From assembly GCA_034180045.1 (NCBI GenBank), contig JAXFOY010000015.1:1-64000 (forward strand): a DNA stretch of 64,000 nucleotides, read 5' to 3'. The notes under the pieces were generated by a model, which saw nothing but the letters and a program-made list of their open reading frames with translations, did no database searches and was not told where the DNA came from. The position numbers were made by a program, and so were the translations under genes. The stretch's first letter is position 1; each line of letters begins with the position of its first letter. Below, in pieces: positions 16,687 through 25,074 of this stretch. This stretch comes from Eubacterium_B sp034180045 (GTDB lineage: Bacteria > Bacillota > Clostridia > Peptostreptococcales > Anaerovoracaceae).

Positions 16687-18516
16687 TTGGAAAACTCAAA
16701 AGAAAATAAGTTTGTTTTATTGGGAAATATTGCTTGGATATATACGAAGTATCAGCTTTTGACAAAGGCTGTACTATTACTGATTATTTTCCCGATATTT
16801 AGAATCGTAGTTAAACAGCTAATAACTTCCACGGGAAGGGTGAGCATTTCAAGCGGAGATTATCTGAGCTTCTTGTTCAGCTTGCAAGGTGTAGGTTTAT
16901 TAATCGCCTGCATGATACTTTTGATAATTCTGATAGGCACGGATATCAACGCTTTCATTATTATGAGTGCCTTAATTAAGGAAAAAAGGTTGAATTTATC
17001 TGTACGGCAGCTTCTTTTTGTAGGGATAAAGTCATTAAAATCATTTATCAGACCGTCGGGAATATTAATCATTATTTATATCGCACTTATAACTCCTATC
17101 GTAGGGGTGGGTCTTAGCTTATCGGTTACAAGGAATTTGAAGATTCCTAACTTCATTACATCTGTTATTTTTGATAATAATATTTACTTTGCTGCTTATT
17201 GTGCAGTAATGATTTTATTGATAGTGCTCACTTTAGTGCATATTTTCTTTTTTCACTATCTGATAATAGACAATCAAACAATTTCAAACTCTCTAAAAAA
17301 GTCAGCCGGGTTAATGAAGAAACATTGGCTGAAATTTATAAAAGAATTCTTTATAAAATCATGGCTTTTTTACATTATTGTATTTTTTTTGTTAATATCG
17401 TCTTCGTTTTTTATATACACTTATGCGCAAAATATAGAAAGTGTGTTCTTCAGGAGACTTTGGTCCATATTTATGGCTATGTCTATTGCCGAGCTTTCGG
17501 CATATTTAGGTGTAATGACAGTTCCCTTTATTTGTTATAAGCTTACTAATTTGTTCTACAAGTTCAATGAAGAAGACGGCTATGTAATCAGGCTCAAAAT
17601 GGATATTAGAGCAGATAAATTTACAAGAAAAGCACCTGATAAGCTAAGGCTGAAAACAAAGCTTCTGCTGCTGAGTTTCTTCGCTGCGGTATTGGCAATC
17701 AATGGCGTACTTTCAATCTTTATGAGTGTGTTTTTCGATGAAGTTTTTATGCCTAACAGCAAAATAGATATAGTCGCTCATAGAGGCGGCGGAGATCTGG
17801 CTGCGGAAAATTCTATACTGGGAATGGAAAAAGCGGCAGCCCAAGGTGCAAAATGGAGCGAGATAGATATTCAGAGAACGAAAGACGGATACTACATAAT
17901 AAATCATGATTCAAGCTTTGCACGACTTACCGGTATAGATAAAACCTCAGAAGAACTAAATCTTGAAGAAATAAGACAGCTAAAAATAAAAGACCTGTTT
18001 AACAGTGACGGTATTTTGCAGCCTGTATCAACACTGGAAGAATTCCTTGATGCAGCTAAAGGTAAAATAGGTCTGTTCATAGAATTAAAGGGCGCTACGG
18101 CAGACGAAAAAATGGTTGATGATGTCGTCAGGATGCTCAAGGCTAAGAAGATGGAAAATGAGGTGGCAATACTGTCGTTAGACTATAAATTGATAAGTTA
18201 TACTGAGAAAAAATATCCTGAATTTAACACAGGTTATTTATATTTCTTTTCCATAGGAGAAATAAGCAACATCAAAGCGGATATGCTGATTATGGAAGAA
18301 GAAGAAGCTACAGATGACAGAGTTGATGCCATTCATCAAAGCGGTAAAAAGGCTATAGTATGGACGGTCAACACTGATGAGTCCATAAGAAAATTCATCT
18401 CATCCGATATAGACGGTATTATTACAGACCATGTGAAAACGGTTAAAGATGCCATAAAAGAGCGCAATCAAAAAAATGATATAGAAATTATTATTGAAAG
18501 TATAATGGAATTTTAA
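16687..18516 (+). CDS. Membrane-anchored glycerophosphodiester phosphodiesterase
   Basis: This 609-residue protein has two parts. The N-terminal half (about 340 residues) holds roughly eight hydrophobic helices and matches the GDPD membrane-domain type. The C-terminal part is a GDPD catalytic TIM barrel with AHRGG, AENS, EIDIQRTKDG and HDSS, the conserved His, Glu and Asp residues for metal-dependent cleavage of glycerophosphodiesters to glycerol-3-phosphate and an alcohol. The catalytic domain is probably outside the membrane and could act on lipoteichoic acid or lipid head groups. TTG 16687 is chosen as start because AGGAGG lies five bases upstream; an in-frame TTG at 16666 lacks such a site. 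The gene interrupts the surface-protein series but is complete. Confidence 0.88.
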   Translation: MENSKENKFVLLGNIAWIYTKYQLLTKAVLLLIIFPIFRIVVKQLITSTGRVSISSGDYLSFLFSLQGVGLLIACMILLIILIGTDINAFIIMSALIKEKRLNLSVRQLLFVGIKSLKSFIRPSGILIIIYIALITPIVGVGLSLSVTRNLKIPNFITSVIFDNNIYFAAYCAVMILLIVLTLVHIFFFHYLIIDNQTISNSLKKSAGLMKKHWLKFIKEFFIKSWLFYIIVFFLLISSSFFIYTYAQNIESVFFRRLWSIFMAMSIAELSAYLGVMTVPFICYKLTNLFYKFNEEDGYVIRLKMDIRADKFTRKAPDKLRLKTKLLLLSFFAAVLAINGVLSIFMSVFFDEVFMPNSKIDIVAHRGGGDLAAENSILGMEKAAAQGAKWSEIDIQRTKDGYYIINHDSSFARLTGIDKTSEELNLEEIRQLKIKDLFNSDGILQPVSTLEEFLDAAKGKIGLFIELKGATADEKMVDDVVRMLKAKKMENEVAILSLDYKLISYTEKKYPEFNTGYLYFFSIGEISNIKADMLIMEEEEATDDRVDAIHQSGKKAIVWTVNTDESIRKFISSDIDGIITDHVKTVKDAIKERNQKNDIEIIIESIMEF

Positions 18517-18669
18517 TAAACATAGTGTTTAATAAAAATTACTTGAATTTAAGTAAGTTTTGAATAAATTTCGAACATTAATCTGATAATTTATGATATA
18601 ATTCAACATATAAAATATCTATGGTTTATTAGCTTTAGAAGTACTTAGATTTACTAGGAGGAATTTTAG

Positions 18670-21393
18670 ATGAAAAAAAGCAAAAAATCGGGGGTTGTTT
18701 TATCACTATTCTTAGTAGTTGCTATGCTGCTTAGTGGGATTCCTGCAAGTGTATTCGGAGAAGAGACATTAGATATTAATGAGAGCGTTACCGCTTCTCA
18801 GGGGGGAGCGACTGTAAACACAGAAAAACAGTCGTTATATGGAAATAATCAAGAAAAAACGGCAGATGATATTGCTGATAGTGAAGCAAATTCGGAGCAA
18901 AATGCAGAAGAAGGTAAATCATCAGAATTAAGAGAAGCCGGCATACTTGATACAGTAACAATTGAACTTGCCAAATTTGAGGCCGGAGAGAACGGAGCAT
19001 CTGAAAAAATCATTTATTTAGATGGAAAATCAGGCAATGATTCATTTGACGGCATATCATCTGAAAAAGCTGTTAAAACATTTGAAAAAGCTAAAGCGCT
19101 TGCAACGGCAGACATGAATATTACCAAAATAACGGTTATAGGAACGGCGGCAGTTGAGGGCGATGTTTCATTGGCAGGAACAAATGCTAAACTGGTGCGA
19201 GGAGACGCTTTTAGAGATGCTCTTCTAAGTGTTGATGCAGGTAAAACTGCCAGTCTTTCGAACCTTACAATCGATGGAAATTCAGAGAAAAATGCAAACA
19301 TCGAAAAGTCTTTGATAGAGGTTAATAGCGGTGCGACCTTAAATATAGGTGATGGCGCAGTTTTGAAAAATAATAAAATTATGGACATTGCCGACACTTC
19401 AACAAAAGGCGGTGCGATAAGGGCTTATTCCGCAGTTGTAAATATCACAGGTGGAAGTATTGAAGATAATGCCGGAACATATGGCGGAGGTATATATCTT
19501 TATAAATCAGAACTGAACTTTTCAGGTGGTACAGTACAGAGAAACAGATCGGAACTTGTTGTTGATACAACCACAAATCCTAATCAGTATTACGCGGCAG
19601 GCGGTGGTATTCTTGCAGAAGAAAACTCTACTATAAATATTTCAGGTGATGCAAAGGTGCTTAACAATTTCTCAAATGAAATAGGTGGTGGAATTAGCCT
19701 GGGCACTAACCAATGGGGTGCAGGAAACACTCTTAATATGACAGGCGGGCTTGTCGACGGAAATACAGCAGGTTCAGCAGGCGGCGGTATATTTGTTCAA
19801 GCTAAGTACCTTTCAGGCGGGATTTCCAGAGCGTATATATCCGCAGGAAGAATAACTAACAATATAATGAGTGCAGAAGGCGTTACAGAAAAACAATTTG
19901 GCGGCGGCGGTATTTATGTAAACGGTGCAAATAAGGAATATGGTTTAGATGGTGCAAATGGAGAATTATACCTCAAGAATGCACTAATTACCGATAATGA
20001 AGCGAAATTGCAAGGTGCGGGAGTGGCAGCTTGCCCGATTTCAAAGACGAAAATATACACGACAAACGGAGCTGCAATATATAACAATAAAACCGAGGAA
20101 ATCGGTAAGGACATATTTATTTTATGCCAAAAATATTTCGGCCTTCACGGCGGGGATCCGGAATATGAGTTATCAAAGAGGATGTTGGGAGGAGTTCGCT
20201 ATGACTGGAAGGCTCCTGACGGAAGTTTGCTCGATGATAGCAAATATAAGGGAATTCTAAATGAAAACGGGCAACATCTTTCTGTTTATACGGATGCAAG
20301 AGGAAATGAACTTACTTCAAAGCTTGCCAAGGTGATAATCAGTGGTAATAAGTCCGAAACACGAGGCGGCGGAATAGGCAGTAACGGCAGTATATTTATA
20401 GGCAGCGAGCAGAAGACGACCGAATTAAGTGTTACCAAAAAGTGGGTAGATGAGAATAATGCCAACAAAATGCGTCCGGACAAGGTTACTGTTAAATTGA
20501 TAGCTAACAATGAATACATTGTAGAAACAAGAGAGTTATCTGAAGCTAATAGTTGGAAGACTACATTCTCGGACTTGCCGGCTGAAAATGACGGTGAAGA
20601 AATAGTTTATACCGTAGAGGAAGAAAAGGTTGAAGAGTATACCGGTGAGATAACGGGAAGTCAAAAGGACGGCTTTGTAATCACAAACACGCATAAACCG
20701 GCTGAGACGGAAGTTTCAGTAAGCAAAACCTGGAAAGACAATGACAATCAAGACGGCATCCGTCCTGAAAAGATAAGTGTAAAACTGTTTGCTGACGGTA
20801 AAGATACCGCAAAGACACTTGTTCTAAGTGAAAAAACAGGTTGGAAAGCTGTGTTCGATAAGCTTCCGCTAAAGAAAAACGGCGTGGAGATTAAGTACAC
20901 CGTAAAAGAAGAAAAGGTAGAAGGCTATACAGGCGAGATAACAGGAGATGCAAAGAACGGTTTTGTAATTACAAATACACATAAACCTGCCGAAACGGAA
21001 GTTTCAGTAAGCAAAACCTGGAAAGATGATAACAATAAAGACGGTATCCGTCCTGAAAAGATAAGTGTAAAACTGTTTGCTGACGGTAAAGATACCGCAA
21101 AGACACTTGTTCTAAGTGAAAAAACAGCTTGGAAAGCTGTGTTCGATAAGCTTCCGCTAAAGAAAGACGGCGTGGAGATTAAGTACACCGTAAAAGAAGA
21201 AAAGGTAGAAGGCTATACAGGCGAGATAACGGGAAATGCAAAGGACGGTTTTGTAATTACAAATACACATAAACCTAAAGACAAAGAAGTTCCTGATACA
21301 GGAGATACAAAAAATGCACTACCGTATATTTTACTCTTTGGCGGTTCGGCTTTAATAATATTGATGACACGGTTCAGAGCAAAAGTAAAGTAG
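18670..21393 (+). CDS. Beta-helix surface protein with three CnaB repeats, VPDTG anchor
   Basis: This secreted wall protein has 907 residues, with ATG behind AGGAGGAATTTTAG. The signal peptide ends at VFGEE. A low-complexity acidic segment is followed by a DUF1565-like start (IIYLDGKSGNDSFDGIS) and a parallel beta-helix up to about residue 580 (GGAIRAYSA, GGGIYLYKS, GGGIFVQAK). Three CnaB domains follow (583-678, 679-774, 775-870), each with a Lys in VSKTWKD, a Glu in YTVKEEKVEGYTGEI and a terminal Asn in VITNTHKP, so intramolecular isopeptide bonds are expected. The sorting signal is VPDTG (874-878), with hydrophobic helix and RFRAKVK. The design, a beta-helix head on a repeated stalk, parallels the 12718 protein but with CnaB in place of SHIRT modules. 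Confidence 0.9.
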   Translation: MKKSKKSGVVLSLFLVVAMLLSGIPASVFGEETLDINESVTASQGGATVNTEKQSLYGNNQEKTADDIADSEANSEQNAEEGKSSELREAGILDTVTIELAKFEAGENGASEKIIYLDGKSGNDSFDGISSEKAVKTFEKAKALATADMNITKITVIGTAAVEGDVSLAGTNAKLVRGDAFRDALLSVDAGKTASLSNLTIDGNSEKNANIEKSLIEVNSGATLNIGDGAVLKNNKIMDIADTSTKGGAIRAYSAVVNITGGSIEDNAGTYGGGIYLYKSELNFSGGTVQRNRSELVVDTTTNPNQYYAAGGGILAEENSTINISGDAKVLNNFSNEIGGGISLGTNQWGAGNTLNMTGGLVDGNTAGSAGGGIFVQAKYLSGGISRAYISAGRITNNIMSAEGVTEKQFGGGGIYVNGANKEYGLDGANGELYLKNALITDNEAKLQGAGVAACPISKTKIYTTNGAAIYNNKTEEIGKDIFILCQKYFGLHGGDPEYELSKRMLGGVRYDWKAPDGSLLDDSKYKGILNENGQHLSVYTDARGNELTSKLAKVIISGNKSETRGGGIGSNGSIFIGSEQKTTELSVTKKWVDENNANKMRPDKVTVKLIANNEYIVETRELSEANSWKTTFSDLPAENDGEEIVYTVEEEKVEEYTGEITGSQKDGFVITNTHKPAETEVSVSKTWKDNDNQDGIRPEKISVKLFADGKDTAKTLVLSEKTGWKAVFDKLPLKKNGVEIKYTVKEEKVEGYTGEITGDAKNGFVITNTHKPAETEVSVSKTWKDDNNKDGIRPEKISVKLFADGKDTAKTLVLSEKTAWKAVFDKLPLKKDGVEIKYTVKEEKVEGYTGEITGNAKDGFVITNTHKPKDKEVPDTGDTKNALPYILLFGGSALIILMTRFRAKVK
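20416..21279 (+). repeat. Three tandem CnaB-coding repeats of 288 bp; copies 2 and 3 almost identical
   Basis: The units are about 20416-20703, 20704-20991 and 20992-21279. Copies 2 and 3 are the same over most of their length, differing at a few bases (for example NDNQDG versus DNNKDG), while copy 1 is clearly diverged. Such repeats favour copy-number change by recombination. Confidence 0.92.
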
Positions 21394-21404
21394 TACAAAT
21401 GCTG

Positions 21405-21434
21405 CAAAAGGGCGGAATTTAATCCGTCCTTTTG
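21405..21434 (+). terminator. Intrinsic terminator after the VPDTG surface protein
   Basis: A 12-bp stem, CAAAAGGGCGGA paired with TCCGTCCTTTTG, has a 6-nt loop and one G-U pair. Confidence 0.9.
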
Positions 21435-21520
21435 TGTCTGAAGAAATATTTGCAATGTAAAATGATTCTTGCTTTTATTTATATCCCAAGTGGCGTAAAT
21501 TTATCTTGGAGGTGAGATAT

Positions 21521-22405
21521 ATGACATTAGGTAAGAAAATATATGAACTGCGCAAGAAGCATGAACTTACGCAGGAACAATTTGCAGTAAGATTTCATGT
21601 CACAAGACAGACCGTATCCAACTGGGAAAATGATAAGAACTATCCGGATATGTCAATTCTAAAAGCGATTAGTGACGAGTATAATATCTCCTTTGATGAA
21701 CTTTTGAAAGAAGATGAATTATATATTAAATCTGTAGATACGGCAAAGAAACAAATAAGCGGATTAAAGAAAATATGCATCGCACTTGTGGTGATATTTG
21801 TTTCTTTGATTGCTATTATTGTGGGTGTATTTTTTCTTATTCATTTTGCATATCAGCCGACAGATGACGGCGACAGAATCAACAGTGATACAAACTATAG
21901 GATGCTTGTAAATATAGATGGACAGTCTCCGTCTCGCGCAATTACTTATACTATTGAAAAAACAAAGGATGACGAGGAGTATAAGAAAAGGCTGGAAAAT
22001 CTAAAAGAGCAAGCTTTGGGGAGAGTTGAAGGAGATATGCCTTGTGTATATTTGAAATATGAGCCTGTCATTACGCTTCATTTTCAGGATTTGGCATATT
22101 ATGATATTAAGCCTAGCAACATAAAAAGTGTAACATGTGATCTTTATGATAAATACAGTGGAAAACCGAGGGAAAAATACGTCAAAAAAGATATTCCGCT
22201 TGAATATACATATGCTGACGGAAATGTCCGCATAAAGACGGATACAAAATTGTTTGCAAAAAATATGGAAAGTATGGAAAGTGAATATGAACTCTGGTAT
22301 GAGATGAATATTTGCGTAATATATGAATATGGAGGTAAAGAATATGCAAGTGTGACGGCAATGTCAGTTTGTGAAAAAGAACATGAATGGTTGGATATGA
22401 ATTAA
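21521..22405 (+). CDS. XRE family regulator with a membrane anchor and extracellular domain
   Basis: This 294-residue protein has an N-terminal Cro/C1-type HTH domain (residues 1-60, with LTQEQFAVRFHVTRQTVSNWE). One transmembrane helix at about 85-107 and an approximately 190-residue outer domain follow. The outer part has conserved-looking beta segments (ITLHFQDLAYYDIKPSNIKSV) but I do not recognise the fold. This layout suits a one-component sensor whose DNA-binding activity is tuned by events at the cell surface. ATG 21521 is chosen over in-frame TTG 21506, which lies within the ribosome binding site TTGGAGGTGAG. It lies between two surface-protein genes and may control one of them; this is inference. 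Confidence 0.87.
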   Translation: MTLGKKIYELRKKHELTQEQFAVRFHVTRQTVSNWENDKNYPDMSILKAISDEYNISFDELLKEDELYIKSVDTAKKQISGLKKICIALVVIFVSLIAIIVGVFFLIHFAYQPTDDGDRINSDTNYRMLVNIDGQSPSRAITYTIEKTKDDEEYKKRLENLKEQALGRVEGDMPCVYLKYEPVITLHFQDLAYYDIKPSNIKSVTCDLYDKYSGKPREKYVKKDIPLEYTYADGNVRIKTDTKLFAKNMESMESEYELWYEMNICVIYEYGGKEYASVTAMSVCEKEHEWLDMN

Positions 22406-22472
22406 CAAGATAAAAATGCATTTTTGTGAATATGGAAGAAAGTAATCTTTACTTCAGAGCTGTTTATTTTGG

Positions 22473-22512
22473 TGTGAAATCACAGTGCCGGTCGAAAAGG
22501 GATGATTCCCTT
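22473..22512. promoter_or_regulatory. Two small palindromes in the leader upstream of the 22657 gene
   Basis: TGTGA-AA-TCACA (22473-22484) and the hairpin AAGGGA-TGAT-TCCCTT (22497-22512) lie close together, upstream of the extended minus-10 at 22598. They could be operators or a small structured RNA end. No known riboswitch pattern was recognised. Confidence 0.3.
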
Positions 22513-22597
22513 GCAATCTAAGAATATAACAGAAAATTATTTGTTTTATTTTTTATCGAATTTTAAGTCGAAAAATATATACTTTTGTAAGTTTATT

Positions 22598-22606
22598 TGG
22601 TATAAT
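22598..22606 (+). promoter_or_regulatory. Extended minus-10 promoter element for the 22657 surface gene
   Basis: TGG-TATAAT matches the extended minus-10 form TGnTATAAT. No good minus-35 hexamer is seen 17 bp upstream. It lies about 50 bp before ATG 22657. Confidence 0.5.
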
Positions 22607-22656
22607 CATACGGTATTTGATATAAACAGTTTATTGGGTAAGAGAAAGGAAATTTT

Positions 22657-24954
22657 ATGATTAAAAAGACACTGGCATTGATGTTGGCATCAATGCTGAT
22701 ATTTTCTTCTGTATTTATAGCGTCAGCGACAGAAGAAACCGTAGCAAATGATTCAGCGGCAAATACAACTGAAAGTGAAGCGGTAGAAGCAGAAAAGGAC
22801 TCGCCGTCAGCTGAAGCTGAGGCGACTGCAAGTGAACCTGTTGAAGAAAAAACTGATTCAGCAGCGGCTTCCGCCGAAATTATGCCAAGCGCAGCGCAGC
22901 TAAGAGAGGCTGCCCCTGCACCTAACTATAACGGTAAGGTTACGTTTGTAGGACAATGGGTGGGAGAGTCAAGCAGCAAAAAAGATACGGAAAGAAACTT
23001 TACTTCAGCAAGCGACAAACTTGGAGCACCTGAAGCAAATGGCGGATTATTGAGAGGGCTGGCAAAGACTTTTCTTGCATGGTCTGATCAGCCGGCTGTT
23101 GATAACGGACATTTGGCACCAGGAGCGAGATATTTTTCTCCTGAAGACACAATAGCAACGGCTTTTCCTAACGGAATTCCTGCGGATGCAAAGCTATATG
23201 GTGTATATTTCAGCTTACTGGAAAATGATGCGCCTTTCAAAAGCAATTTTGATTTTCTTTCGCTGGGAAGCATTGCATCTAAATTCAAAAATATAATAAA
23301 CAATAATAAGGCTTCTATAGATGAATCTTTATCCGCAGAAGACATACGTCCGAATACAGAAAATGACAGCGAAACATACGACGGCAAAATTCGTACTATG
23401 CTCGATTACTACAAAAAGAATGCGGATAACGAAGTTCTTTTGTCCGCCGAGTTTCAGATGGATCCTGCCGTAGCTCTTGTAGTATACCGCAATCCTGTCG
23501 GTTCTAATGCACTCCGTCCTATACTAAGCAGAGATTACAATACTCGCAAAGCAGACGGCGAATTTTCTACGGTCGACGGCAGGTCCGCAGGTTATACGTA
23601 TGTAGATTTGAATGTTGATTTAGATGAAGGTCTAAGCATACCGGAAAAACTGTATTTAGAATTCAGTGGATATTCATGGCGTCCTCTCTATGCTATGGAT
23701 GGAAACAAAAATCTATTGGAAGTTCTCGATCCGTCAAACGACGCGTCTTTAGGAAATGACAAAAATAGCTTTAATTCTTTAGTAAACGATAAGAACCCTA
23801 ATGTGGTTTTCGGTGTTAAGACAAACGGAGCTTCCAAGATTACCATTCGTGTAATTGTTAGAGAACCGGGTGTTGATCAAATTAAGGAAACGAATATCGT
23901 AGCCGGTGCAGGTAAGACTGTCACCGAAACAATACTCAGCAATATGACTCTAAAGGCTCTATCTAAGGCGGAACTTGGCAAGCTACGTCCTGAGCTTAAG
24001 GATGATGAACTTAAATCAAGGATTATAAGAGTTTCGGATGAAAAAGCCGCAGAACTAGCAAAGACAAATGGAGAGAAGACACTTTCAGTAGGCGGAAATG
24101 TCAAAGGACATATGTTTGCCGATGCCGGAAGTGTAACCTATATGTTTACTCTTCAGCTTAAATCAGACACCGCAATAAAAGAAGTCGCAGCAAATGTGCT
24201 AAAACTTGGTTATCTTGGAAATAATGTTGCGTATACATTTGTCAGCGGTACGGATGGTAAAGATCTTCCGGAAGATGTTATTTCTAAACAACCTGAAGAT
24301 ATGGCCAATGCTTTGGACGGCGATAAAGTGACACTGCCTACATATGATGAGATAAAAGTCGCTGACGGAATCTGGACATTCGATTCATGGTATACTCCTG
24401 ATAATTCAAACCCTGCAAATGCCGTTTCAGGTGAACTTGCAGTCGAAGCGGGTAAGGATATGTCACTTGTAGGTGTTTGGAAATTTAAGGCACACTATGA
24501 TGTAAACTTTGACTTTATAAGCGACACAAAGGATAAGGAACTTCCGGATGAAGTTAAAGCGTTGAAGCCTGAGAATAAAACATTTGAACCTGACGGTAAA
24601 ATTATTGACCTGAAGTCATTCGATGATGTTAAAGTCGATGGAGGAGTTTGGAAGTTCGTGTCATGGTATACTGTTGATAAAAACGGTGAAAGAGTTGCAG
24701 TTAAAGATTCTGTTGCGATTTCCGGAGCATCACTTGACTTGACAGGAACATGGGTCTTTGAAGCTGACAAAAAAGCCGAAGAAAAACCTGAAGCAAAGTC
24801 TGACAGCAAAAAAGACGGCGGAAACACAAAAATAGAAAAGAAAACTGTCAACACAGGAGATGACAATACTTTTGCACTACCATTTATAATAATGATAACA
24901 TCAGCAGCAGGAATTCTTCTTCTTGCGATGACAAAGAAACATTTTGCAAAATAA
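22657..24954 (+). CDS. Surface protein with two SHIRT-like repeats and TVNTG anchor
   Basis: This secreted wall protein has 765 residues. The ATG follows GAGAAAGGAAATTTT, and a signal peptide ends near ASA. A Glu/Ala/Ser-rich low-complexity segment (residues 25-80) may be a flexible linker. Residues about 90-520 form a domain I do not recognise. Two SHIRT-like repeats cover about 521-613 and 614-705 (VAYTFVSGTDGKDLPEDV, GIWTFDSWYT, and VNFDFISDTKDKELPDEV, GVWKFVSWYT, GTWVFEA). The sorting signal is TVNTG (730-734), followed by a hydrophobic helix and KKHFAK. Its repeats are closer to the streptococcal SHIRT consensus than those of the 12718 protein. A terminator follows at 24981. Confidence 0.87.
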   Translation: MIKKTLALMLASMLIFSSVFIASATEETVANDSAANTTESEAVEAEKDSPSAEAEATASEPVEEKTDSAAASAEIMPSAAQLREAAPAPNYNGKVTFVGQWVGESSSKKDTERNFTSASDKLGAPEANGGLLRGLAKTFLAWSDQPAVDNGHLAPGARYFSPEDTIATAFPNGIPADAKLYGVYFSLLENDAPFKSNFDFLSLGSIASKFKNIINNNKASIDESLSAEDIRPNTENDSETYDGKIRTMLDYYKKNADNEVLLSAEFQMDPAVALVVYRNPVGSNALRPILSRDYNTRKADGEFSTVDGRSAGYTYVDLNVDLDEGLSIPEKLYLEFSGYSWRPLYAMDGNKNLLEVLDPSNDASLGNDKNSFNSLVNDKNPNVVFGVKTNGASKITIRVIVREPGVDQIKETNIVAGAGKTVTETILSNMTLKALSKAELGKLRPELKDDELKSRIIRVSDEKAAELAKTNGEKTLSVGGNVKGHMFADAGSVTYMFTLQLKSDTAIKEVAANVLKLGYLGNNVAYTFVSGTDGKDLPEDVISKQPEDMANALDGDKVTLPTYDEIKVADGIWTFDSWYTPDNSNPANAVSGELAVEAGKDMSLVGVWKFKAHYDVNFDFISDTKDKELPDEVKALKPENKTFEPDGKIIDLKSFDDVKVDGGVWKFVSWYTVDKNGERVAVKDSVAISGASLDLTGTWVFEADKKAEEKPEAKSDSKKDGGNTKIEKKTVNTGDDNTFALPFIIMITSAAGILLLAMTKKHFAK

Positions 24955-24980
24955 TAAAATGAATAATTGAACAAATTTAG

Positions 24981-25012
24981 CACCCCTCAACGGATTTATC
25001 TGTTGTGGGGTG
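24981..25012 (+). terminator. Hairpin terminator after the TVNTG surface protein
   Basis: The 15-nt arms CACCCCTCAACGGAT and ATCTGTTGTGGGGTG form a long stem with one mismatch and a 2-nt apparent loop. The T run after it is weak. Confidence 0.75.
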
Positions 25013-25074
25013 TAATAGTTTTGAAACTGTGATAAAATGCTTATATTAGAAATATCGGGGAGAGGAAACAGAAC

